Source: Oscillospiraceae bacterium (GTDB lineage Bacteria; Bacillota; Clostridia; Oscillospirales; Ruminococcaceae). From it: a stretch of 64,000 nucleotides of DNA. Below the pieces are notes generated by a model. That model had not been told where the DNA came from. It did not search any database and saw nothing but the letters and a program-made list of their open reading frames with translations. This document shows, piece after piece, positions 52,179 through 60,486 of this stretch. Positions within the stretch are counted from its first letter, which is position 1, and the number at the start of each line of letters is the position of its first letter. The DNA is taken from the NCBI GenBank assembly GCA_025758045.1, contig CP107208.1, forward strand, positions 2,542,001 to 2,606,000. The letters are read 5' to 3'. A program made the translations under genes and the position numbers.

Positions 52179-52219
52179 TGTATTAGATGCTTAGCACAAA
52201 CATACAGGAGGCAACCAAC

Positions 52220-52591
52220 ATGAATTGGAACATAACCGCCGGGCGGCCAGTGTATGTCCAGCTGATCGAACAGCTGGAGCTGGCGCTGGTAGCGGGGGAA
52301 TTCCCGCCAGGCAGCCGCATCCCGCCTGTGCGGGAACTGGCCGCCGATGCAGGCGTAAACCCCAACACGATGCAGCGTGCCTTGCAAGATTTGGAAAGTC
52401 GAGGCCTGCTGCAGGCGCAGCGCACCGCCGGGCGTACCGTCACAGCCAACGATACCGTATTGCAAGCTCTGCGCCGCAAACGCGCTGTCACCCTAGCCCG
52501 GGATTTTCTGCAGCAAATGCACGCCCTGGGCATGACCGCAGCAGAGGTCGAGACCCTGCTGCGGGAAACCGAAACATCAGAAAAGGAGTAA
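52220..52591 (+). CDS. YtrA-subfamily GntR regulator
   Basis: The 123-residue protein consists of a GntR winged helix (ITAGRPVYVQLIEQLELALVAGEF, PPVRELAADAGVNPNTMQRALQDLESRGLL) and a short C-terminal helix region, the compact YtrA architecture. The ATG follows an AGGAGG site. YtrA-type repressors control the ABC transporter genes in their own operon, which follow here. The promoter carries a direct GTATTA repeat but no clear dyad operator. Confidence 0.9.
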   Translation: MNWNITAGRPVYVQLIEQLELALVAGEFPPGSRIPPVRELAADAGVNPNTMQRALQDLESRGLLQAQRTAGRTVTANDTVLQALRRKRAVTLARDFLQQMHALGMTAAEVETLLRETETSEKE

Positions 52592-52595
52592 CACA

Positions 52596-53294
52596 ATGGA
52601 ACCTGTATATGAAGTCCACGGCCTGTGCAAATACTATGGCAAAAAGGCCGCGCTGGATGGCGTGGATTTTACCGTAGTGCCGGGTAAATTGGTGGGTCTG
52701 CTGGGCCCCAATGGCAGCGGCAAAACGACCCTTATTAAAATTTCCGCCGGGCTGCTCACGGCCGACAGCGGCACCGTCCGTATTGATAAAGCACCGGTAG
52801 GTGTCTACACCAAGGCCATCACCAGCTACCTGCCGGACCGCATGGCCCTGCCTACCGAGTTCACCGCCGCTGACGCCGTAAGCCTGTACACTGATTTCTT
52901 TGCCGATTTCGACCGTACCAAGGCCAACGCCATGCTGGCCGACCTGCATCTGAATCAGCACGATCGCATCGGCGCTATGAGCAAGGGCACGCAGGAGAAA
53001 ATGCAGCTTTGCTTAACGATGAGCCGTGCCGCCAAGCTGTACCTGCTGGACGAACCTTTGGGCGGTGTTGACCCCGCCGCACGGGAATACATTTTAAACA
53101 CCATCCTGCATAACTACAGCGAGGACGCCGCGCTCGTGCTCTCCACCCATCTGATCGGCGATATTGAAAAAGTGCTGGATGAGGTTATCTTCCTCAAAGA
53201 CGGTTCTGTCATGCGCCAGGTCGGCGTGGACGAGCTGCGTGAGGAGACCGGCACCAGCGTGGACACTTATTTTAGGGAGGCATACAAATGCTGA
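52596..53294 (+). CDS. ABC transporter ATPase of the YtrB type
   Basis: The 232-residue ATPase has Walker A GPNGSGKTT, a divergent signature MSKGTQEK and Walker B LYLLDEPLGGVD. These features match ATPases paired with YtrA regulators, usually linked to cell-envelope stress. It starts four bases after the regulator's stop and overlaps the permease by seven bases. Confidence 0.9.
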   Translation: MEPVYEVHGLCKYYGKKAALDGVDFTVVPGKLVGLLGPNGSGKTTLIKISAGLLTADSGTVRIDKAPVGVYTKAITSYLPDRMALPTEFTAADAVSLYTDFFADFDRTKANAMLADLHLNQHDRIGAMSKGTQEKMQLCLTMSRAAKLYLLDEPLGGVDPAAREYILNTILHNYSEDAALVLSTHLIGDIEKVLDEVIFLKDGSVMRQVGVDELREETGTSVDTYFREAYKC

Positions 53295-54067
53295 CGAAAC
53301 TTTTAAAATATGATTTCAAGGCCACCGGCCGCATCATCCTGCCCATCGCGGGCGGCGTGCTGTTATTAAACTTCGTCTCGGACCTGCTGGGGCATTATGT
53401 CAACAACACCGGCCATACGATGCCCTGGGTCGGCGTTTTTATGGGGCTGCTCACCCTTGCCACGTTTTTGGGCATGCTGGCGGTGCTGGCCATCTGCTTT
53501 TTTTCCAGCGTGCAGCGCTACTACAAACTGTTGGGGGAACAGGGCTACCTGATGCTGGCCCTGCCGGTACACGCCTGGCAGCACATTGCCGCCAAGCTCA
53601 TCTGCGGCGTCGTGTGGACGCTGTTCGGCTTTTTCTACTTTGGAATCTGCGGTACGCTCACCCTCTCGGCACTGGACGGCGACAGCTTTTCCCTTACCGG
53701 CGTAAACATCCAAGATGTTCCGCTCCTGCTGTTATTCTTCCTCCTGATTCTTGCACTGATTGCCGGTGCCCAGCTGCACGCTTACCTGGCCTGCGCCTAT
53801 GCGGGGATGTTTACCCAGCATCGGCTGACCATCAGCATCATCAGCTACTTTGTAATTGGCTTTATCGGACAAATGCTGAGCCTTGTCGGCACCATTGTTT
53901 TTGCCATTAAAGTATATCCGTCCCTCGATAACATCGGCAGCATGGTCGAACTGCAAAACGGCATACTCCTTTCCGTCTGCGTCATCTTCCTGCTCACCCT
54001 GTTGGTGGACGCCCTGCTTTGGGCGCTGACTCAGTGGCTCATGAGCAGCCGCCTCAATCTGGCTTGA
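53288..54067 (+). CDS. ABC transporter membrane subunit
   Basis: The 259-residue protein has about six membrane helices (segments near residues 15-33, 44-67, 103-125, 150-172, 182-203, 230-250) and little else. It is the expected permease partner of the ATPase encoded immediately before. Substrate and direction are unknown; YtrBCD-like systems often act in antibiotic or envelope response. Confidence 0.85.
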   Translation: MLTKLLKYDFKATGRIILPIAGGVLLLNFVSDLLGHYVNNTGHTMPWVGVFMGLLTLATFLGMLAVLAICFFSSVQRYYKLLGEQGYLMLALPVHAWQHIAAKLICGVVWTLFGFFYFGICGTLTLSALDGDSFSLTGVNIQDVPLLLLFFLLILALIAGAQLHAYLACAYAGMFTQHRLTISIISYFVIGFIGQMLSLVGTIVFAIKVYPSLDNIGSMVELQNGILLSVCVIFLLTLLVDALLWALTQWLMSSRLNLA

Positions 54068-54115
54068 TTTTTCCGTTCTCTGTTCCGATTAATAAAGAAA
54101 AGAGCCTGTTTTTTC

Positions 54116-54340
54116 ATGCAATCTCGTATGTTGTTTACTGCATCTTCTAAAACGAGGCTTTCACTTTTTGTCATCTGTACCGTGATGCCCTGTCTGTTTT
54201 TGTACAGCTGCATTATCAGCAGTGGATCAGGGGTACACGGCGGCTCGGTGCTGGCGCTGGCGCTCATGTGGTTACCGGGGTCGGCTATCGGCTATGCTGT
54301 TATTGCGTTCCTTATTTACAAACATTCCAAAGCCCCCTAA
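54116..54340 (+). CDS. Small two-helix membrane protein
   Basis: The 74-residue frame has two hydrophobic segments (about residues 15-34 and 46-67) and a short basic end, with a Ser/Gly-rich turn between them. It follows the ABC permease by 48 bases, and a GAG-containing site is only weak. It could belong to the operon, but translation is unproven. No family recognised. Confidence 0.5.
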   Translation: MQSRMLFTASSKTRLSLFVICTVMPCLFLYSCIISSGSGVHGGSVLALALMWLPGSAIGYAVIAFLIYKHSKAP

Positions 54341-54347
54341 ACATAAT

Positions 54348-54412
54348 AAGAAACCCCAGGCAGGAACCGGCCCCCCATAAAAGGGGGTGCAGGCTCCTGC
54401 CTGGGGTTTCTT
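54348..54412. terminator. Large bidirectional terminator
   Basis: A perfect 18-bp outer stem (AAGAAACCCCAGGCAGGA / TCCTGCCTGGGGTTTCTT) encloses an inner hairpin (CCCCCC / GGGGG). T-rich sequence lies on both sides. It separates convergent genes. Confidence 0.85.
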
Positions 54413-54438
54413 CCCTTATTAATTACTTAATTACTTAA

Positions 54439-55281
54439 TTATACAACAAAATCCCGTATTGCTTCGGCATCGTGCAGGCCTTTGGTGTACAGCTTTTTCA
54501 AGGCCCCCTGGTCGCGGGTCAGCGTTTTGACACCGCAGGTGTCGTCAGGTGCAATGATGAGCACTTTGCCCTCGGCAGCCAACTGCTGTGCTTTCTGGAT
54601 GCCTTCATTATAATGTTGGGCGCGCAGGGCCAGCTGTTCGGCAGCTTTCGGGTAGCGTCGGCGGATGACGCGTGCCAGCTTGCGGTCGGTGCCGTCGGCG
54701 CGGATGATCCCGGCGGGCTTTGTCAAAATCAACACCACCTTATCGCAGCCATCGGCAAAGGCCTTGTCCAGGGGGATGGTATCGCCCAAAGCGCCGTCAT
54801 AGTAGGGGACACCATCAATCACAATGGGCTTGCAGGCCACCGGGATACAGCAGGAGGCCATCAGCACGCGGTAGTCGTCCTGGTGCAGATCACTGCGTGT
54901 AAAGTATTTCGGCTTGCCAGTGGTTGCATTGGTGGCAATCATGTACCATTCCGCCGGGTTTGTGTTCATTTTTGCAAAGTTCAGTGGGTTTTCGCCGCCC
55001 GCATTGCTGAGCGTCCCATAGATATATTGCAGGTTCAAAAATGAGCCGCCGTGCAGCATGTTGCCCGCGCCCATGTACTGCTTGCGCATCGAGTATTCCT
55101 CGTAAAACAGGTAGTTTCGCCCGTGCTGGCCGCTTATATAGGATGCGAGGTTTGCACTGCCAGCCGAAATGCCGATGCCATAATCAAACTGTACATCGTT
55201 TTCCATACACCAGTCAAACACGCCCGCCGCATAAATGCCGCGCAGGCCGCCGCCTACGTCGATCACGCCAATTTTTGCCAT
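54439..55281 (-). CDS. Patatin-like phospholipase family protein
   Basis: The 280-residue protein has the oxyanion loop DVGGGLRGIYAAGV, nucleophile motif GISAGS and catalytic Asp in YYDGALGD, so the Ser/Asp dyad is complete. No signal peptide is present. It belongs with the RssA-like bacterial patatins and probably hydrolyses membrane phospholipids. The ATG at 55281 follows a GAGGTGG site; the upstream in-frame ATG would add 12 residues not typical of the family. Confidence 0.88.
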   Translation of the reverse strand: MAKIGVIDVGGGLRGIYAAGVFDWCMENDVQFDYGIGISAGSANLASYISGQHGRNYLFYEEYSMRKQYMGAGNMLHGGSFLNLQYIYGTLSNAGGENPLNFAKMNTNPAEWYMIATNATTGKPKYFTRSDLHQDDYRVLMASCCIPVACKPIVIDGVPYYDGALGDTIPLDKAFADGCDKVVLILTKPAGIIRADGTDRKLARVIRRRYPKAAEQLALRAQHYNEGIQKAQQLAAEGKVLIIAPDDTCGVKTLTRDQGALKKLYTKGLHDAEAIRDFVV

Positions 55282-55390
55282 TTGTTGCTTCCACCTCTCA
55301 TGCAACAAATTATACACCTGTCACACGCGCAAAGTATCATACAATCTGGCGCAGATGCCCGAAATTTTGTCCTTTTAGGGCATAGCTATT

Positions 55391-56002
55391 TTAACCGCAC
55401 GCCGCCACAGCTTCCACCGCCGTTTCCAGTCCGCGGGCAATTTGGCGCAGGTCCATGCTGGGGGTGCCCAGCGGCTTATTGATGACCTGCTCCATTGCAT
55501 AGGGCACATGGATGAACCCACCGCGCACATTGGGGTACTTTTTATCGATGAGATACAGCAGGGTATACAGCAAATAGTTGCACACATAGGTGCCCGCCGT
55601 GTAGGAGACCGCGGCCGGTATCCCGGCATCCCGCATCCGCTGCACCATGGCTTTTACGGGCAGGGAGGTGAAGTAAGCGGTCTCACCGTCCTCCCGGATG
55701 GGCACATCCACAGGCTGATACCCGGCATTGTCCGGGATGCGGCCATCCATAAGGTTGATGGCCACTTTCTCCGGAGTGATAGCCGCGCGGCCGCCCGCCT
55801 GTCCCACGCAGATGACCGCATCGGGTTTATGCCGCTGCATAGCGTCCTCCAGAACCGCACCGGCGCGGTGGAACCGGGTTGGGACTTCCAGCTTGATGAT
55901 CTCGGCCCCGGCAATGGTGTCAGGCAGCAGTTTGACTGCCTCATAAGCCGGGTTGACGGTCTCGCCGCCGAAGGGATCGAAGCCGGTAATTAAAATTTTC
56001 AT
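55391..56002 (-). CDS. pcp: Pyrrolidone-carboxylate peptidase
   Basis: The 203-residue cysteine peptidase starts MKILITGFDPFGGE as in all family members. It carries the catalytic Glu in TPEKVAINLMD, Cys in SYTAGTYVCN and His in HVPYA. It removes N-terminal pyroglutamate from peptides. The start at 56002 follows an AGAGG site; the longer open frame extends into the promoter. Confidence 0.95.
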   Translation of the reverse strand: MKILITGFDPFGGETVNPAYEAVKLLPDTIAGAEIIKLEVPTRFHRAGAVLEDAMQRHKPDAVICVGQAGGRAAITPEKVAINLMDGRIPDNAGYQPVDVPIREDGETAYFTSLPVKAMVQRMRDAGIPAAVSYTAGTYVCNYLLYTLLYLIDKKYPNVRGGFIHVPYAMEQVINKPLGTPSMDLRQIARGLETAVEAVAACG

Positions 56003-56032
56003 GGCAGAGCGCCTCTTTTCGCAGTTTTTGCC

Positions 56033-56061
56033 ATTATAGCATATCTGCCTTTCCATCTCAA
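56033..56061 (-). promoter_or_regulatory. Promoter of pcp
   Basis: On the minus strand TTGAGA (56061-56056) and TATAAT (56038-56033) are spaced 17 bp, 31 bases before the pcp start. Confidence 0.8.
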
Positions 56062-56158
56062 GCGCCGTGCCACACCGCACTTTTGCCGTAATCCTCCCCA
56101 TTTACGCATTTTTTAATGATTCATGAACATTTCTTTACAGATTTATTATAAGTTTTAG

Positions 56159-56186
56159 TTGACAAACACTCTCCATGCCGTATAAT
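56159..56186 (+). promoter_or_regulatory. Promoter of the potABCD operon
   Basis: Consensus TTGACA (56159-56164) and TATAAT (56181-56186) are spaced 16 bp. Transcription should start near 56193, 217 bases before potA. Confidence 0.85.
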
Positions 56187-56192
56187 GTATCT

Positions 56193-56409
56193 TGTGTGTG
56201 CATCTATAGGGTAAATCTTTTATGCCCTGACACATTGGCGTTGTATGTGCTGCTTGTAGCGGACCTGTCCACCGGGACCGTGTAACAAACCTTTGCGGGG
56301 CGGCATAATTGGCGCTGACTCGTTAAGCGCTTTGTGCCGGCCTAAGGAAGAAACGGTGCGAAAAGCAAGTGCTGTAACGGGAAATTCCGCAAAGGGGGAT
56401 GCAATAATA
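56193..56409 (+). promoter_or_regulatory. Long structured leader of potA, candidate regulatory RNA
   Basis: CCTTTGCGG (56290-56298) pairs perfectly with CCGCAAAGG (56387-56395), extended by two G-T pairs. The 3' strand covers the AAAGGGGG ribosome binding site of potA. Inside lies a hairpin: CGGCA (56301-56305) with TGCCG (56335-56339), and GCGCT (56312-56316) with AGCGC (56326-56330). ACCGT (56277-56281) could pair with ACGGT (56353-56357), a possible pseudoknot. The only upstream ORF near the start is Met-Pro-stop. A ligand-controlled switch is inference. Confidence 0.5.
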
Positions 56410-57456
56410 ATGAATGAGAATCTCATCGTATCGCTGAAAGACATTGTTGTTGATTTTGACGGGCAGAAGGTCCTGGACGGGCTTTCCCTCGACATTCACG
56501 ACAAAGAGTTCGTTACTTTCCTTGGCCCTTCCGGCTGCGGCAAAACGACCACTCTGCGTGTGATTGCCGGGTTTATTACCCCAAAATCCGGCAATGTCTT
56601 TTTTGATGGCAAAGACATCGCCGACCTGCCACCCTATAAGCGCCAGGTCAACACGGTGTTCCAGAAGTATGCGCTTTTCCCGCATCTGAACGTCTTTGAA
56701 AATGTGGCGTTCGGCCTGCGCCTGAAAAAGTTACCGGAGGAAGAGATCCGCCCGAAAGTTCTGGAAATGCTGGAGACCGTCGGTCTAAAAGGCTTTGAGC
56801 GGCGCAGCATCCATCAGTTGTCTGGCGGCCAGCAGCAGCGTGTGGCCATCGCCCGCAGCCTGGTCAACCAGCCTCGCGTGCTGCTGCTCGACGAGCCCCT
56901 GGGTGCTCTGGACCTGAAGCTGCGCAAAGAGATGCAGCTGGAGCTTAAGCGCCTGCAGCGCGAGATGAATATCACCTTCGTTTATGTCACCCACGACCAG
57001 GAAGAAGCCCTGACCATGTCGGACACAGTCGTGGTCATGTCCGGCGGCAAGATCCAGCAGATCGGTTCGCCGCAGGATATTTACAACGAGCCCAAGAACG
57101 CCTTTGTCGCCCGCTTTATCGGTGATTCCAACATCGTGGACGGTGTGATGCTGCGTGACTTTTTCGTCAACTTCGGCGGTCATGACTTTACCTGTGTGGA
57201 CCGCGGCTTCAAGCCCAACGAGCCGGTGCAGGTCGTCATCCGTCCCGAGGACGTGCAGATCGTGCCGCCGTCTGTCGGCATGCTGACCGGCCTGGTGCGC
57301 GAGGTCATTTTCAAGGGCGTACATTTTGAAATGCACGTGGATGTGGAAGGCTATGAGTGGCTGATCCATTCCACCCAGGCAAGCCAGCCCGGCGAACTGA
57401 TCGGCATGAACATCGGCCCCGACGAAATTCATATCATGAAGCGTTCGGAGGTGTAA
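56410..57456 (+). CDS. potA: Spermidine/putrescine ABC transporter ATPase
   Basis: The 348-residue ATPase has Walker A GPSGCGKTT, Q-loop VFQKYALFPHL, signature LSGGQQQR, Walker B LLLDEPLGALD, and a C-terminal TOBE domain from about residue 270. The ATG at 56410 follows AAAGGGGG by ten bases; a longer open frame upstream falls in the structured leader. It drives polyamine import with PotB, PotC and PotD, encoded next. Confidence 0.94.
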   Translation: MNENLIVSLKDIVVDFDGQKVLDGLSLDIHDKEFVTFLGPSGCGKTTTLRVIAGFITPKSGNVFFDGKDIADLPPYKRQVNTVFQKYALFPHLNVFENVAFGLRLKKLPEEEIRPKVLEMLETVGLKGFERRSIHQLSGGQQQRVAIARSLVNQPRVLLLDEPLGALDLKLRKEMQLELKRLQREMNITFVYVTHDQEEALTMSDTVVVMSGGKIQQIGSPQDIYNEPKNAFVARFIGDSNIVDGVMLRDFFVNFGGHDFTCVDRGFKPNEPVQVVIRPEDVQIVPPSVGMLTGLVREVIFKGVHFEMHVDVEGYEWLIHSTQASQPGELIGMNIGPDEIHIMKRSEV

Positions 57457-57459
57457 GCG

Positions 57460-58281
57460 ATGCTTAAATCCAAGACCTCCCGCTGGCTGGCCGGGCCGTA
57501 TCTGCTCTGGATGGCCGCTTTCATCATCGTTCCGCTGTTCATCGTCATCTGGTATGCACTGACCAACGCAGATGGCCGGTTCACGCTGGATAACCTGACC
57601 CAGATTGGCCGCTACTCCAGCGTTTTCATGCGCAGTTTGATTCTGGCTGCCGTGTCCACGGCCATCTGCCTGGTCATGGCCTTTCCCGTTGGCTATTTTC
57701 TCTCCCGCCTGCGTGCCAACAAGCAGCATATCATGCTCATGCTGGTCATGCTGCCCATGTGGATGAACTTTCTGCTGCGCACCTATGCGTGGATGACCTT
57801 GCTGGAGAAGAACGGCCTCATCAACAAGTTTTTTGGCCTGTTCGGCCTCGGACCCTTTAACATGATCAACACCTCCGGCGCAGTGGTGCTGGGCATGGTG
57901 TACAACTACCTGCCGTTTATGATCCTGCCCATTTACACGGCCATGACGAAGATCGACAACTCGGTCATCGAGGCTGCACAGGACCTGGGCTGCAACGTCT
58001 GGCAGATCTTGTTCCGCGTGCTGGTTCCTTTGACCGGCCCCGGCATTGCCACCGGCATCACCCAGGTGTTCGTGCCTGCGGTCTCTACCTTTATCATCAG
58101 CCGTATGCTGGGCGGCGGCTCCAACCTGCTGATCGGCGATTTGATTGAGCTGCAGTTCCTGGGCAATTCCTACAACCTGAACCTTGGCTCTGCCATGAGC
58201 CTGGTGCTGATGGTCATCGTCCTGCTGTGCATGAGCTTCACCTCCAGCTTTGATGAGTCCGAGATGGAAGGGGTGATGTAA
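57460..58281 (+). CDS. potB: Spermidine/putrescine ABC transporter permease PotB
   Basis: The 273-residue protein has six membrane helices and the BPD_transp_1 loop EAAQDLGCNVWQILFRVLVPLTGPGI. It resembles PotB/PotH (LPMWMNFLLRTYAWMTLL, LNGLINKF-like NGLINKFFG). It starts three bases after potA and ends two bases before potC. Confidence 0.94.
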   Translation: MLKSKTSRWLAGPYLLWMAAFIIVPLFIVIWYALTNADGRFTLDNLTQIGRYSSVFMRSLILAAVSTAICLVMAFPVGYFLSRLRANKQHIMLMLVMLPMWMNFLLRTYAWMTLLEKNGLINKFFGLFGLGPFNMINTSGAVVLGMVYNYLPFMILPIYTAMTKIDNSVIEAAQDLGCNVWQILFRVLVPLTGPGIATGITQVFVPAVSTFIISRMLGGGSNLLIGDLIELQFLGNSYNLNLGSAMSLVLMVIVLLCMSFTSSFDESEMEGVM

Positions 58282-58282
58282 G

Positions 58283-59134
58283 ATGAACAAAAAGCAATCT
58301 GTTCTCTTGCAGCGCACCTATATCATCCTGGTGTTCTGCTTCATGTACCTGCCCATCGCGGTCATGATTGCCTTTAGCTTTAACGAGAGCAAGTCCCGTT
58401 CCAACTTCACCGGCTTTACCCTGGACTGGTACAAGAGCCTGTTCCACAACGAAATGATCCTCTCGGCGCTGGGCCTCAGCCTGGTGCTGGCGCTGGTATC
58501 CAGCGTGGTAGCTACCGTACTGGGTACACTGGCTACCATCGGCATCAACTCGATGTCCCGCAAAAGCCAGCTCATCATCAACAATATCAGCTATGTGCCT
58601 GTCGTCAACCCCGAGATCATCACCGGCGTTTCGCTGATGCTGCTCTTCGTCATGGCGCAGAATTTCGGCATCGGCGGCGAGAGCGGCATCTTCGGCTGGT
58701 TCACGCTGTTGATTGCCCATATTACCTTTAATATTCCGTATGTCATCTTCAACGTAGGCCCCAAGCTACGCCAGCTGGACCCCAGCCTGTACAACGCGGC
58801 GATGGATTTGGGCTGCACGCCGCGACAGGCCTTCTTCAAGGTCATCATGCCGCAGCTGTCCCCGGCCATCCTGTCGGCATTCCTAATTTGCCTGACCTAC
58901 TCCATTGATGACTTCATGATTTCCTACTTCAACTCCGGCACGATGCAGACATTGCCCATCGCAATCTACTCGATGACCCGCAAAAAGGTCAGCCCCGAGA
59001 TCAACGCCTTGTCTGCAATCATCTTTTGCGTCATTCTGGCCATTATCCTCATCTCCAACGCGATGGATTCCCGCGCATACCGCCGCAACCAGAACGCCAT
59101 CCGCAAGGCGATGCAGGACGAAGGGGGGCGCTGA
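58283..59134 (+). CDS. potC: Spermidine/putrescine ABC transporter permease PotC
   Basis: The 283-residue protein has six membrane helices, with early YLPIAVMIAFSFNES and the coupling loop NAAMDLGCTPRQAFFKVIMPQLSPAI, typical of PotC/PotI. It is the second permease of the importer and is followed two bases later by potD. Confidence 0.94.
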   Translation: MNKKQSVLLQRTYIILVFCFMYLPIAVMIAFSFNESKSRSNFTGFTLDWYKSLFHNEMILSALGLSLVLALVSSVVATVLGTLATIGINSMSRKSQLIINNISYVPVVNPEIITGVSLMLLFVMAQNFGIGGESGIFGWFTLLIAHITFNIPYVIFNVGPKLRQLDPSLYNAAMDLGCTPRQAFFKVIMPQLSPAILSAFLICLTYSIDDFMISYFNSGTMQTLPIAIYSMTRKKVSPEINALSAIIFCVILAIILISNAMDSRAYRRNQNAIRKAMQDEGGR

Positions 59135-59136
59135 AG

Positions 59137-60378
59137 ATGAAACTGAAAAAGTTTGCTGCAGCAGTTTCCACTGCCTTGATGCTGGCTGTTTTTACCGCCG
59201 CACCTGCGCTGGCTGCTGACGAGATCGAAGTCAACGATGACATTTCCGTCTCCGGCGACTACGACTGGACCCGTTTTGCCAACGACCACATCACCCTGAA
59301 TGTCTACAATAACGGCCTATACATCTCCGATGGCTCCGATGACAGCGTGAATGTCGTTTCTGCTTTTGAGGATCTCACCGGCATCAAGGTCAACTACACC
59401 ACCTACGATTCCAACGAGAGCCTGTACGCCAAGCTGAAATCCGGCGGCGTGTCCTACGATGTCATCTTCCCGTCGGACTACATGGTAGGTAAGATGATCA
59501 ACGAGGGCATGCTGGCCGAGTTGGATATGGATAACATCCCCAACATTGCCGGCGTGGGCGAAACCTATCTCGACCGCAGCTTTGACCCCGGCAACAAGTA
59601 CAGCGTGCCTTACATGTGGGGCACCACGGGTCTTATCTACAACACGACGATGGTCGAAGAACCTCCCACGAAATGGGCCGACATGTGGGATGTGGAGTAC
59701 ACCAACAATGTGCTGATGTTCAACAATTCCCGCGATGCTTACGCCATCGCCGCCAAGGTAGCCGGCCTGTCGATGAACCCGCAGTCTGTGGACGAGATTA
59801 CCGCCATCACCGAAAAGCTGAAAGAGCAGAAGAACATCGTGCAGGCTTACGTCATGGACGAAGTCTTTGACAAGATGGAGGGCGGCGAAGCCGCCATGGC
59901 CCCGTACTACGCAGGCGATGCCATCACGATGATCGACGAGAATCCCGACCTTGCCTTTGTCCACCCGGAGGAAGGCGTCAACTTCTTCATCGATAGCATG
60001 TGTGTCCCGGCCAACGCCAAGCATAAAGAGGCTGCCGAGATGTTCATCAACTACCTGTGCGAGACCTCTGTCGGCCTGGCCAACTGCGATTTCATCGGCT
60101 ATTCCACCCCGCTGACCGCCGTGTGGGAGGAACTGGACGATGATCTCAAGTACAGCGAGATTGCCTATCCCAGCCAGGAAGTACTGGACAAAGCCGAGGT
60201 TTTCAACACCCTGCCGGATGACATCAACGCTGCCATGGACGCCCAATGGAGCGAGATGAAGAGCTACGAGGAGGGCGGCAACGGCTGGATGGTCGTTGTC
60301 ATGCTGGTCGTTGCCATTGCGATCTCCACGTTCAACATCTGGCGCAAGCTGCGCAAAAAGTCCCGCGATAACTACTGA
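59137..60378 (+). CDS. potD: Polyamine-binding protein PotD with a C-terminal membrane anchor
   Basis: The 413-residue protein has a cleavable signal (TAAPALA, no lipobox Cys) and a PotD fold: LNVYNNGLYISDG, YDVIFPSDYMVGKM, NIPNIAGVGETYLD. It ends with a hydrophobic helix at about residues 384-402 followed by a basic tail. Gram-positive PotD is normally a lipoprotein; here a C-terminal helix appears to replace the lipid anchor. The ATG follows a GAGG-like site. It binds polyamine outside the membrane. Confidence 0.93.
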   Translation: MKLKKFAAAVSTALMLAVFTAAPALAADEIEVNDDISVSGDYDWTRFANDHITLNVYNNGLYISDGSDDSVNVVSAFEDLTGIKVNYTTYDSNESLYAKLKSGGVSYDVIFPSDYMVGKMINEGMLAELDMDNIPNIAGVGETYLDRSFDPGNKYSVPYMWGTTGLIYNTTMVEEPPTKWADMWDVEYTNNVLMFNNSRDAYAIAAKVAGLSMNPQSVDEITAITEKLKEQKNIVQAYVMDEVFDKMEGGEAAMAPYYAGDAITMIDENPDLAFVHPEEGVNFFIDSMCVPANAKHKEAAEMFINYLCETSVGLANCDFIGYSTPLTAVWEELDDDLKYSEIAYPSQEVLDKAEVFNTLPDDINAAMDAQWSEMKSYEEGGNGWMVVVMLVVAIAISTFNIWRKLRKKSRDNY

Positions 60379-60388
60379 TTTCTCAAAG

Positions 60389-60415
60389 CGCTCTGCCTCT
60401 TTGGCAGGGCGTTTT
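60389..60415 (+). terminator. Terminator of the pot operon
   Basis: CGCTCTGCC / GGCAGGGCG, a 9-bp stem with one G-T pair and a 5-base loop, is followed by TTTT. Confidence 0.8.
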
Positions 60416-60442
60416 GCTTTTTGTGCATTTTCGTGCTATACT
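60414..60442 (+). promoter_or_regulatory. Promoter of the thioesterase gene
   Basis: TTGCTT (60414-60419) and TATACT (60437-60442) are spaced 17 bp, directly after the pot terminator. Confidence 0.65.
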
Positions 60443-60486
60443 GTTGGATAAGTTGACTTTGCTATTGACCATAAGGAGAGCACCCT

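Noticed and set aside
54031..54267. Leftward 78-codon frame overlapping the ABC permease end and the small membrane protein
   Set aside because: No ribosome binding site, overlap with a certain gene, and no recognisable features.
56221..56229. Met-Pro-stop mini ORF in the potA leader
   Set aside because: It has no ribosome binding site and only two codons; a chance occurrence is likelier than a regulatory peptide.
56293..56409. N-terminal extension of PotA reading through the leader
   Set aside because: It starts at a non-ATG codon without a binding site, is not typical of PotA, and overlaps the paired region.
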